Shown: positions 31,316 to 39,446, numbered from the stretch's first letter. The stretch: DNA of 42,153 bases from Candidatus Omnitrophota bacterium (GCA_016180575.1 JACPAY010000003.1:1-42153); one strand, 5' to 3'. Notes: a model not told the origin generated them from the letters alone. Numbers and translations: made by a program.

Positions 31316-31348
31316 AAAAAAGCCATTGCCGCATGGACAATGGCTCTT
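31316..31348 (-). terminator. Intrinsic terminator in pilA leader
   Basis: Minus GCCATTG-N9-CAATGGC-TTTTTT. Confidence 0.8.
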
Positions 31349-31515
31349 CGTGCTTTCCAGCGGCAACCCAGCCACCCTCGGGACAGACGTAGATGCGCCG
31401 CCCTCGGTCCGCCGGTCCCGGGAAGACCAACGGCCTGACGGCTTTCTCACGCCTCGCCAGTTCCCAAGGGTCTGTGGTTTTCCGACCCCGCCTCACGGCG
31501 AGTGTGGCCTGAACG
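31349..31515 (-). ncRNA. Structured leader RNA upstream of pilA; possible divergent GEMM-like element
   Basis: GGAAAACC...GAGAAAGCC...GGGUGGCUGGGUUGCCGCUGG, many nested inverted repeats, followed by a terminator; identity unproven. Confidence 0.5.
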
Positions 31516-31535
31516 CTGAATCAATTGTCGACCTA

Positions 31536-31564
31536 ACTATGCCATACAACCCTTAGGGAGTCAA
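31536..31564 (-). promoter_or_regulatory. Sigma70-like promoter for the pilA leader
   Basis: Minus TTGACT-N17-CATAGT (-35 31559-31564, -10 31536-31541). Confidence 0.6.
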
Positions 31565-31588
31565 GGGAAAACGGGGACATCAGGAAAA

Positions 31589-31654
31589 CGGGGACAGCCA
31601 CTAATTTACGAATGGAACGGTTTGTGTCCAGGCATAAATTAGTGGCTGTCCCCG
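31589..31654. repeat. REP-like hairpin with 20-nt perfect inverted repeat
   Basis: CGGGGACAGCCACTAATTTA...TAAATTAGTGGCTGTCCCCG, plus a partial extra AAAACGGGGACA unit at about 31568-31579. Confidence 0.85.
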
Positions 31655-31655
31655 A

Positions 31656-32870
31656 TTAGCGGCTGACCAGGGTGGAGATCTTGAAGATGGGCAGGAAGAG
31701 GGCGACGACGATGCCGCCGATGACCACCCCCAGGATGGCGATGACCAGCGGCTCGATGAGGCTCGTCAGGGCGGTGACGGCGGCGTCCACCTCGTTCTCA
31801 TAGAAGTCGGCGATCTTGGTCAGCATCTTCTCAAGCTCCCCCGTCTTCTCCCCCACGGAGATCATCCGGGTCACCATCGTCGGGAACACCTGGCTCAGGG
31901 CGAGCGGGTTGGCGATGTTCTCCCCTTCCTTGATGCTGGCCCGGGCCGCCAGGACCGCCGCCTCCACCACCTTGTTCCCGGCCGTCTTGGCCACAATCTC
32001 GAGGGAGGTGAGGATGGGCACGCCGGATTTCACCAGCGTGGCCAGGGTGCGGGCGAACCGGGCGATGAAGACCTTCTGCAGCAGCTTGCCGACGACGGGC
32101 AGCCGCAGGGTGAGCCGGTCGCACTGGAACCGGCCGGCCGGCGTGCCGATGTACAGGCGCGCGCCGACGACCAGGGCGAGGACCCCCACCACCTCGAAGG
32201 CGAGGTACTTCCCCATGAACTCGCTCACGCTCAGGAGGAGCTGCGTCGGCGCCGGGAGCTGGCCGCCCAGCGCCGTAAAGATCTCCTTGAACTTCGGCAC
32301 GATGACCACCAGGAGGAAGGTCGTGATCCCCATGGCGAGGACGGTGACGAACGCCGGATAGAACAGGCTGGCGCGCACCTTCCGCTGGAGCACGCTGACC
32401 TTTTCGATGTACGCGGCCACCCGGTCCAGGATCTCGTCGAGGCGGCCGGACGATTCTCCCGCCCGGATCATGTTGATGAAGAAGTCGGAAAACGCCCGCG
32501 GGTGCCGGCCGACGGCCTCGGAGAGGCTGGAGCCGGCCTCGATGTCGCTCCGCACCTTCTTGAGGATCTGCCGGAACGTCCGGTCCTCCATCTGGTCGCC
32601 CAGGACCTCGAGCGCCTGCGCGATCGGGATGCCGCTGTCGACCATCGTCGCCAGCTGGCGGGAAAAGATGACGAGCTGCTCGGACTTGACGCGGGGCTGG
32701 CCGACCTTCAGGACCGCGAAGGCGCCGCCGTGCCCGCGCTCCTCGATCGACAGGACGACGAACTCCCGCCTCCAGAGCTGCTCGATGAGGGTGTTGCGCG
32801 ACTCGGCGTCCAGCGTGCCGCTGTGCGTCTTGCCGAGCTTGTCCTTCACCACGTACCCGAACGTCGGCAT
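31656..32870 (-). CDS. pilC: Type IV pilus inner-membrane platform protein PilC (GspF family)
   Basis: MPTFGYVVKDKLGKTHSGTLDAES...FSRQLATMVDSGIPIAQALEVLGDQ...GVPILTSLEIVAKTAGN. Confidence 0.94.
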   Translation of the reverse strand: MPTFGYVVKDKLGKTHSGTLDAESRNTLIEQLWRREFVVLSIEERGHGGAFAVLKVGQPRVKSEQLVIFSRQLATMVDSGIPIAQALEVLGDQMEDRTFRQILKKVRSDIEAGSSLSEAVGRHPRAFSDFFINMIRAGESSGRLDEILDRVAAYIEKVSVLQRKVRASLFYPAFVTVLAMGITTFLLVVIVPKFKEIFTALGGQLPAPTQLLLSVSEFMGKYLAFEVVGVLALVVGARLYIGTPAGRFQCDRLTLRLPVVGKLLQKVFIARFARTLATLVKSGVPILTSLEIVAKTAGNKVVEAAVLAARASIKEGENIANPLALSQVFPTMVTRMISVGEKTGELEKMLTKIADFYENEVDAAVTALTSLIEPLVIAILGVVIGGIVVALFLPIFKISTLVSR

Positions 32871-32883
32871 CGTCGCGCTACTC

Positions 32884-34587
32884 CTACTCCTCGGACGTCA
32901 CGGCGACCACTTCCTCGAGGGTCGTCAGCCCCAACGCGGCCTTCTGCAGGCCGTCCTCCCGCAACGGGACCATCCCCAGCGCCTTGACGGCGTGCGCCTT
33001 GATCTCCCAGGACTGGGCCCGCGAGACGATCAGCTCCCGGACCCGCTCGTCCACCTCGAAGACCTCGATGATGCCCATGCGGCCCCGGTAGCCCGTCCCG
33101 TGGCACAGCCGGCACCCCTTGGCCTCGAAGAAGGTCGTCCCCTTGGAGGGGCGCACCCCCAGGCGCTCGAGGAGGGCCGGGCTCGGCGAAAACGGCTGCC
33201 GGCACTTGGCGCACAGCTTGCGGACGAGCCGCTGGGCCTCGATGAGACTGACGCTGGAGGCCACGAGGAACGGCTCGACCCCCATGTCGATGAGCCGCGT
33301 CACCGCCGAGGCGGCGTCGTTCGTGTGCAGGGTCGAGAGGACGAGCTGCCCGGTCAGGCTGGCCTTCATGGCGATGTCGGCGGTCTCGAAGTCCCGGATC
33401 TCCCCGATCATCACGATGTCCGGGCTCTGCCGCAGGAGGGCGCGGAGGCCGCTGGCGAACGTCAGCCCCGCCTCCGGGCGGATCTGCACCTGCGTGATCC
33501 CTTCAATCTGATACTCCACCGGGTCCTCGATGGTGATGAGGTTCCGCGTCGGCTGGTTCAGCTGGGTCAGGACGGAATAGAGCGTGGTCGATTTCCCCGA
33601 GCCGGTGGGGCCGGTCACGAGGATCATCCCGTGGGGCCGCTGCACCGCGGCCTTGAACTGCTCGATCGATTGCGGGAGGAACCCCAGGTGATCCAGGCCG
33701 ATCGACAGGTTGGCCTTGTCCAGGAGCCTCAGGACCGCCTTGCTCCCGTGCGTGATGGGCAGGATCGACACCCGGAAGTCCACCTCCCGCTCCTCCAGCC
33801 GCACCTTGAACCGGCCGTCCTGCGGGATGCGCCACTCGGTGATGTCGAGCCCGGACATGATCTTGAGGCGGGTCAGCATCGGGTTCTGCACCGCCTTGGG
33901 GAAGCGGTGGGTTTCGACGAGACGCCCGTCCACCCGGTAGCGCACGCGCAGCGCGTCCGCCAGCGGCTCCACGTGGATGTCGGAGGCGCGGGACCGCATC
34001 GCCTCGATCACCAGGAGGTTGAGGACCTGGACGATCGGCGCGTCGGTGTTCTCCTGCTCGCTGAGCAGCAGGGCGACCGCCGTGTCGATGGTGTCCTCCG
34101 ACCCCGCCTCCCCCTCGCCGCCGGAGGCGGCATCCGGCGCGGCCGCCGGCTCCTGCTGCGCGTAGGCCTGCTCAATGGCCCGCCGGATCTCCACCTCGGA
34201 GGCCAGCACCGGGTCGATGGCGACCTGGGTGAGGGCCTTGAGATCGTCCACGGCCATGATGTTCATCGGATCGCTCATCGCCACGACCAGACGCTCCCCG
34301 AACTTCGCCAGCGCGATCAGGTTGTACTGGCGCGCGAACCGCTCCGGGATGAGCCGGGTCACGGCGGGGTCCATGCGGTACTTCTCCAGGGAGATCATGG
34401 GGAGGCCGAACTCTTTGGACAGCAGCTCGTTGAGCTTCGACTCGGAGACCACCCCCTGGTCGATGAGCAGGCGGGCGAAGCTCTTCCCGTTCCGGGACGC
34501 GTCGGCCCCCAGCTTGGCCAGCTGCTCCGGCTTGACGAGCTGCTGCGCGATGAGCAGCGCAGCGACCCGCTCCCTGAAGCTGCTCAT
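32884..34587 (-). CDS. pilB: PilB/GspE-type secretion ATPase (paralog 2)
   Basis: N-terminal MshEN-like domain; ILVTGPTGSGKSTTLYSVLTQLN; Asp/His boxes; Zn tetracysteine CAKC...CRLCHGTGY. Confidence 0.93.
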   Translation of the reverse strand: MSSFRERVAALLIAQQLVKPEQLAKLGADASRNGKSFARLLIDQGVVSESKLNELLSKEFGLPMISLEKYRMDPAVTRLIPERFARQYNLIALAKFGERLVVAMSDPMNIMAVDDLKALTQVAIDPVLASEVEIRRAIEQAYAQQEPAAAPDAASGGEGEAGSEDTIDTAVALLLSEQENTDAPIVQVLNLLVIEAMRSRASDIHVEPLADALRVRYRVDGRLVETHRFPKAVQNPMLTRLKIMSGLDITEWRIPQDGRFKVRLEEREVDFRVSILPITHGSKAVLRLLDKANLSIGLDHLGFLPQSIEQFKAAVQRPHGMILVTGPTGSGKSTTLYSVLTQLNQPTRNLITIEDPVEYQIEGITQVQIRPEAGLTFASGLRALLRQSPDIVMIGEIRDFETADIAMKASLTGQLVLSTLHTNDAASAVTRLIDMGVEPFLVASSVSLIEAQRLVRKLCAKCRQPFSPSPALLERLGVRPSKGTTFFEAKGCRLCHGTGYRGRMGIIEVFEVDERVRELIVSRAQSWEIKAHAVKALGMVPLREDGLQKAALGLTTLEEVVAVTSEE

Positions 34588-36314
34588 ACGGCCACCACCT
34601 CCCCGATGGTGGTGCGGAACACCTCATCGAGGGTCGTGATGTGCGCCGCCACCTTCGCCAACCCATGTTCCCGCAGCGTCTTCATGCCGCCCTTGCGGGC
34701 CGCGTTCTGCACCTCGCGCTCCGGCGCGCGCTTGAGGATCAGCTCCCGGATGGGGGGGCTCATGACGAGCGTCTCAGCGATGACCTCGCGTCCGGCGTAG
34801 CCCGACTTGAAGCACGCGCGGCAGCCGGCGCCCCGGGCGAGCTCCAGCGGCTCTCCCCCCTTGTCCACCAGCCCAAGCTTCTCGGCCATCCCTTTCGGAG
34901 GGCGGTAGCGCTCCAGGCACTTCGGACAGATCTTGCGGACCAGCCGCTGGCCGAGGACCGCCATGACGCAGGAGTTGATGAGGAAGGGCTCCATGCCCAT
35001 GTTGACGAGGCGAACGACCGAGCCCGCCGCGCTGTTGGTGTGGAGCGTGCTCAGCACGAGATGCCCGGTCAGCGCGGACTTGATCGCCATGTCCGCCGCC
35101 TCGGCGTCGCGGATCTCCCCCACCATGATCACGTCGGGATCCTGGCGCAGGATCGACCGCAGGGCCGCGGCGAACGTCAGCCCGATGTCCGTCTTCACGC
35201 TGACCTGGTTGATCCCCCCCAGGTCGAACTCCACCGGGTCCTCGACCGTCAGGATATTCTTCTCGGGGCTGTCGATCATCTTCAGCAGCGCGTAGAGCGT
35301 CGTGGTCTTGCCCGAGCCGGTCGGGCCGGTCGACAGGAGCATGCCGTGCGGCCGGCGGGCGCAGGCCTTCAGCCGCTCCAGGTCCTCGGGGGAGAACCCG
35401 AGCGTGTCGATGTCGAGCTTGACCTCGCCCTTGTCGAGGATCCGGACGCAGACGTTGCCGCCGAAGCTGGAGGGGAGGACGGACACCCGGAAGTCAATCA
35501 GGCGCTCATCCACGCGGAAGTTGAAATGGCCGTCCTGCGGAAGCCTTCGCTCGGCGATGTCGAGCTCCGACATGATCTTGATGCGGGAGACCACCGCCGG
35601 ATGCAGGTGCTTGGGGGGCGCCGGCCCCTCCTGGAGGATGCCGTCGACCCGGTAGCGGACTCGGACGGTCTTCTCCCGCGGCTCGATGAAGAGGTCCGAG
35701 GCGTGGATCCGGACCGCGCGGGTCAGGATGGCGTCGGTCAGCTTGATGACGGGCGCCTCTTGGGTCTGCCGCAGCAGCTGCTCCGCCTCCGACTCCCCCT
35801 CCAGCTCCTCGGCGCCGGTGATGATCGCCTGGGAGCCGGACTCGGTCTTCCTCACCATCTCGCGCAGCGTCTCCTCGACGCCGGTCCCATAGAAGGTGTC
35901 GATGGTGTCCCGGATGTCCTTGGGCGTGGCCAGGACCGGACTGATCGAGAGGCCGGTCATGGCGGAGAGGGTGTCGAGCGCGAACACGTTCAGCGGGTCG
36001 GCCATCGCGATGGTCAGGGCCTGGCCGGTGCAGGAGACGGGGATGAGCTGGTACTGCAGGGCCAGATCCCGGGGGATCAGCGCCTTCAGGCCGACGTCCA
36101 GCTTCATGCGGGACAGGTTGATCGGCGGGATGCCGATGCCCTGGCTGACGGCCGCCACCAAATCCGCCTCGCTCACGAGGCCGCGCTCCATCAGGAGGGT
36201 CTGGAGGCTGCCCCCCTGGGTCCGCTGCACCGCGAGGACCTCCTCCATCTGCTTCTCTGTGAGGAGGCCGCGGGAGAGCAGCGCGTCAATGATGCGTTTC
36301 TGAAGACCCGCCAT
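34584..36314 (-). CDS. PilB/GspE-type secretion ATPase (paralog 1)
   Basis: MAGLQKRIIDALLSRGLLTEKQMEEVLAVQ...; LSTGPTGSGKTTTLYALLKMID; CPKC...CRACFKSGY; start at 36314 preferred over track start 36395. Confidence 0.93.
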   Translation of the reverse strand: MAGLQKRIIDALLSRGLLTEKQMEEVLAVQRTQGGSLQTLLMERGLVSEADLVAAVSQGIGIPPINLSRMKLDVGLKALIPRDLALQYQLIPVSCTGQALTIAMADPLNVFALDTLSAMTGLSISPVLATPKDIRDTIDTFYGTGVEETLREMVRKTESGSQAIITGAEELEGESEAEQLLRQTQEAPVIKLTDAILTRAVRIHASDLFIEPREKTVRVRYRVDGILQEGPAPPKHLHPAVVSRIKIMSELDIAERRLPQDGHFNFRVDERLIDFRVSVLPSSFGGNVCVRILDKGEVKLDIDTLGFSPEDLERLKACARRPHGMLLSTGPTGSGKTTTLYALLKMIDSPEKNILTVEDPVEFDLGGINQVSVKTDIGLTFAAALRSILRQDPDVIMVGEIRDAEAADMAIKSALTGHLVLSTLHTNSAAGSVVRLVNMGMEPFLINSCVMAVLGQRLVRKICPKCLERYRPPKGMAEKLGLVDKGGEPLELARGAGCRACFKSGYAGREVIAETLVMSPPIRELILKRAPEREVQNAARKGGMKTLREHGLAKVAAHITTLDEVFRTTIGEVVAV

Positions 36315-36780
36315 CGCCCGCCCCGTTGTCCGCCGCCTTCGGCGGCGCATAGTGTTTGGTGATCGCCTTCTCGATCTCGGTCGGCGTGCTGACAAACGTC
36401 TGGACGATGCATTTCGTCAGGAGCTCGACCTCCTCGATCGCCTTGACGTTGGAGGGGTCGGCCATGACCAAGGTCAGGGCGTTCCCGATGCGGTCGATGG
36501 GGATCAGGCAGTACTGCCGGGCCACCGTCTCGGGGATCAGCGACGTCAGCCCGCCGTCGATCTCATAGTTGTCGAGCGGCAGATACGGAAAGCCGTACTG
36601 CGCGGTCAGCGCCAGCGCGATCTCCTCCTCCGTGGTGTAGCCGAGGTGGATGAGCACCTGGCCCAGGAGGCCGCCGTGCGCCTTCTGGTACGCCAGGGCC
36701 TCCTCGAGCTTGGTGCGGGTGATGACCCCGCGCTCGAGGAGCACCTCGCCGATCCGTTTCGTGATGATCCGTTTCGCCAT
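36286..36780 (-). CDS. Standalone MshEN (GspE N-terminal) domain protein, candidate c-di-GMP receptor
   Basis: RIGEVLLERGVITRTKLEEALAYQ and LLGQVLIHLGYTTEEEIALALTAQYG match the tandem 24-residue MshEN motif; no ATPase domain follows. Confidence 0.85.
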   Translation of the reverse strand: MAKRIITKRIGEVLLERGVITRTKLEEALAYQKAHGGLLGQVLIHLGYTTEEEIALALTAQYGFPYLPLDNYEIDGGLTSLIPETVARQYCLIPIDRIGNALTLVMADPSNVKAIEEVELLTKCIVQTFVSTPTEIEKAITKHYAPPKAADNGAGDGGSSETHH

Positions 36781-36784
36781 CAGG

Positions 36785-37861
36785 CTACCGGTTCATGAGC
36801 CGCGTGAGATCGTCCGGGTCGCTGGAGCGCGCCAGCGCATACTCCAGGGTGATGACCCGGTTCGCGTACAGTTCGTAGAGCGACTGGTTCATCGTCTTCA
36901 TGCCCTCTTTCTGCCCCGTCTGGATCACGGAGTAGAGCTGATGGATCTTCTGCTCGCGGATGAGCGAGCGGACCGCGTGGTTCACCACGAGGAACTCCAT
37001 CGCCAGCACCCGGCCGCGGCCGCCCGCCTTGGGAATGAGCTGCTGGGAGATGACGCCGAGGAGCTCCAGGGAGAGCTGGACGCGGACCTGGTTCTGCTGG
37101 CTCGCCGGGAAGACGTCCACGATGCGGTTCACCGTCTGCATCGCGTCGGAGGTGTGGAGCGTGGCCAGGACGAGGTGGCCGGTCTCCGCGACGATCAGCG
37201 CCGTCTCGATGGTCTCGAGGTCGCGCATCTCCCCGATGAGGATGACGTCCGGGTCCTGCCGCAGGACGTGCTTCAGCCCCTGGGCGAACGACTGGGTGTC
37301 GCTGCCCACCTCCCGCTGGTCCACGATGGACCGCTTGCTCGTGTGCGTGTACTCGATGGGGTCCTCGATGGTGACGACGTGGAAGGTCTTGTTCGTGTTC
37401 AGGTAGTCCAGCATGGCGGCGAGCGTCGTGGTCTTGCCGGAGCCGGTGGCGCCGGTGACGAGGACGAGGCCCTGCGGCTTCTCGCAGAGATCCGTCATCA
37501 GCTTGACCGGCAGGCCGAGCTCCGCGAAGTTCATGATCCGGAACGGGAGCATCCGCAGCGCCGCGCCCACGTAGCCCTGCTGCACGAAGTAGTTGGCGCG
37601 GAACCGCGCGAGGCCCTCCACCGAAAAGGCGAAGTCCAGCTCCTTCCAGCGCTCGAAGCGCTCGATCTTCTCCGGCGCGAGCAGGCTGTAGGCGAGCTCC
37701 TTCACCTCCTTGCCGGAGAGCGCGGGGTGGTCCGTGGCGACCAACCGGTCATCCAGGCGCAGGTGGGGAGGGCTGTTCGCGCCGAGGTGGAGGTCGGTCG
37801 CCCCCTGCTCGACGACGAGCCGCAGGAGCTCTTCCATGGTGGGCTTCGCTGACGCGGCCAT
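36785..37861 (-). CDS. pilT: Twitching motility retraction ATPase PilT
   Basis: MEELLRLVVEQGATDLHLGANSPPHLRLDD...VLVTGATGSGKTTTLAAMLDYLN...VILIGEMRDLETIETALIVAETGHLVLATLHT; start at 37861. Confidence 0.96.
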   Translation of the reverse strand: MAASAKPTMEELLRLVVEQGATDLHLGANSPPHLRLDDRLVATDHPALSGKEVKELAYSLLAPEKIERFERWKELDFAFSVEGLARFRANYFVQQGYVGAALRMLPFRIMNFAELGLPVKLMTDLCEKPQGLVLVTGATGSGKTTTLAAMLDYLNTNKTFHVVTIEDPIEYTHTSKRSIVDQREVGSDTQSFAQGLKHVLRQDPDVILIGEMRDLETIETALIVAETGHLVLATLHTSDAMQTVNRIVDVFPASQQNQVRVQLSLELLGVISQQLIPKAGGRGRVLAMEFLVVNHAVRSLIREQKIHQLYSVIQTGQKEGMKTMNQSLYELYANRVITLEYALARSSDPDDLTRLMNR

Positions 37862-38133
37862 CAGGCTCGCCTCCCCCGCATCTTGTGCATCATGGCGTCC
37901 ACGATCCGCTGCTCGAACTGCTCCGCGGTGCTGATCCCCTCGCCGGTCAGGTTGAGCCGCTTCAGCGCATTGACCATGGCGGCGAGGATCTGGGTCCTGG
38001 AGAGCTTCAGCCCTGAGGAGAACTGGGCATCCTTGCCCAGCTGATCGAGGTAGTCCACCTGCTCGCGGTTGAGCGAGGCGATGACGCGATGGGCGTGACG
38101 GTGATTGCCGGCGTTTCGTGGCGATTGTCGCAT
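37861..38133 (-). CDS. Small ribbon-helix-helix-like protein upstream of pilT
   Basis: HRVIASLNREQVDYLDQLGKDAQFSSGLKLSRTQILAAMVNALKRLNL resembles a beta-helix-helix fold; stop overlaps the pilT ATG; SD-like GGAAGG upstream. Confidence 0.65.
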   Translation of the reverse strand: MRQSPRNAGNHRHAHRVIASLNREQVDYLDQLGKDAQFSSGLKLSRTQILAAMVNALKRLNLTGEGISTAEQFEQRIVDAMMHKMRGRRA

Positions 38134-38151
38134 GGATCATCCTTCCGGTCG

Positions 38152-38184
38152 AAAAAAACAGACGGCCGGTGAAAAGGCCGTCTG
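38152..38184 (-). terminator. Intrinsic terminator of the riboswitch
   Basis: Minus CAGACGGCC-TTTTCACC-GGCCGTCTG-TTTTTTT. Confidence 0.9.
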
Positions 38185-38189
38185 CTCGT

Positions 38190-38278
38190 TCCCGGTGGCA
38201 GCCCGCCCTTCTGGTGCCTGGCACCAGACGCCTGGCTTTGCGCCCCCACGTCACCGTGGGTTTGCCCTTTTCACGCGG
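38190..38278 (-). promoter_or_regulatory. c-di-GMP-I (GEMM-I) riboswitch aptamer
   Basis: Minus GGGCAAACC-CACG-GUGA-CGUGG-GGGCGCAAAGCC...UCUGGUGCCAGGCACCAGA...GGGCUGCC; GNRA tetraloop; equivalents of Vc2 G20 and A47 retained. Confidence 0.85.
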
Positions 38279-38296
38279 TCAAATTCAATCGCCCAA

Positions 38297-38326
38297 ACTA
38301 TACCACATGGCGCGAACCAGCATCAA
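38297..38326 (-). promoter_or_regulatory. Promoter for the riboswitch-pilT operon
   Basis: Minus TTGATG-N18-TATAGT with TGG extended -10 (-35 38321-38326, -10 38297-38302). Confidence 0.65.
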
Positions 38327-38339
38327 GTCGACTTGATGC
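38320..38339. promoter_or_regulatory. 20-bp perfect palindrome overlapping the -35 (putative operator)
   Basis: GCATCAAGTCGACTTGATGC. Confidence 0.75.
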
Positions 38340-38360
38340 AAAAGGACATCGGGACATTTG

Positions 38361-39446
38361 TCACTCGTGCACTTCCCACCACCGCAGGCCCTGGAGCAGC
38401 CCGAGGGCCGCCCAGATGGTGAGCATGGAGGACCCGCCGTAGCTGATGAGCGGCAGGGGGACCCCCACGACCGGGACGAGGCCCATCACCATCCCGATGT
38501 TCACGAAGACCTGGTAGCCGAGCCACGCGCACGCCCCGGCCAGGAACAGGCGTCCCTGCGAATCGGTGAGCTCCCGGGCGACGCGGAGCATGCGCACCAG
38601 CAGGATCCCGAAGAGCGCGATGACGGCCGCGGAGCCCGCAAATCCCCACTCCTCCCCGATGACCGAGAAGATGAAGTCGGAGTGGCGCTCCGGCAGGAAG
38701 CTCAGCTGGTTCTGGGTGCCGGCGAACCATCCGCGGCCCCACCACTGGCCGGACCCGATCGCGATCGTGGATTGGATGATGGCGTAGCCGGCCCCCAGCG
38801 GGTCCGCGTGGGGGTTGATGAACACGAGCAGGCGGTCCCGCTGATAGTCGTGCAACAGGTGCCAGCCGATGGGGAGGATGGCCAGGAGCGAGGCGGCGAT
38901 CCCCGCCAGCAACCGGGGGGATGCGCCGGCCATCCAGACCATCCCGATCCAGACCGCGCCGAAAATGGACGCGGAGCCGAGATCCGGCTGCAGGAAGATC
39001 AGGAGCGCCGGCACGCCGGCGATCAAGAGCGATCCCCCTACGGCCCGGAGCGGCAGCGGCCGCGGCTGGCCGGCGAGGTACCGGGCGAGCAGGGTGATCG
39101 TCGCCAGCTTCATGAATTCCGATGGCTGCAGGCTCAATCCGAAGACCGAGAGCCAGCGGGAAGCGCCCAGGCGCACCGCGCCGGCGGCAAGGACCAGCGC
39201 GAGCGCGGAGACGGTGAGGCCGTAGGCCGCCCCCGCGGCATCCATCCAGCGGCGGGGGGACAGCCTGGCGACGGCGAACGACACGGCCATCCCCAGCGCG
39301 ATCCACGTCGCATGGCGCACGGCCAGCCGGGGGTTCACCGCGGCGCTGGCGCTGCACATCGCCAGGCCCCCGAGGAGGGCCAGCGACGCGGCGGCGGCCA
39401 GCACGGCCCAGTCCCAGGCGCGCGAGGAGCGGAGGGCGACGCGCAT
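38361..39446 (-). CDS. rodA: Rod shape-determining protein RodA (SEDS family)
   Basis: LQPSEFMKLATITLLARYLA...FLQPDLGSASIFGAVWIGMVWMAG...GFAGSAAVIALFG...GVPLPLISYGGSSML; start at 39446. Confidence 0.95.
   Translation of the reverse strand: MRVALRSSRAWDWAVLAAAASLALLGGLAMCSASAAVNPRLAVRHATWIALGMAVSFAVARLSPRRWMDAAGAAYGLTVSALALVLAAGAVRLGASRWLSVFGLSLQPSEFMKLATITLLARYLAGQPRPLPLRAVGGSLLIAGVPALLIFLQPDLGSASIFGAVWIGMVWMAGASPRLLAGIAASLLAILPIGWHLLHDYQRDRLLVFINPHADPLGAGYAIIQSTIAIGSGQWWGRGWFAGTQNQLSFLPERHSDFIFSVIGEEWGFAGSAAVIALFGILLVRMLRVARELTDSQGRLFLAGACAWLGYQVFVNIGMVMGLVPVVGVPLPLISYGGSSMLTIWAALGLLQGLRWWEVHE

Noticed and set aside
31211-31450. 79-aa, 65-aa and 108-aa ORFs in the pilA leader
   Set aside because: They span the predicted structured RNA and terminator with no protein-like features.
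36785-38254. 489-aa ORF as the full PilT
   Set aside because: The first 131 residues overlap the RHH-like ORF and riboswitch region in another frame; PilT homology starts at 37861.
38190-38278. Calling the pilT-leader riboswitch cGAMP-specific (GEMM-Ib)
   Set aside because: The position 20 equivalent is G, not the A expected for cGAMP preference.
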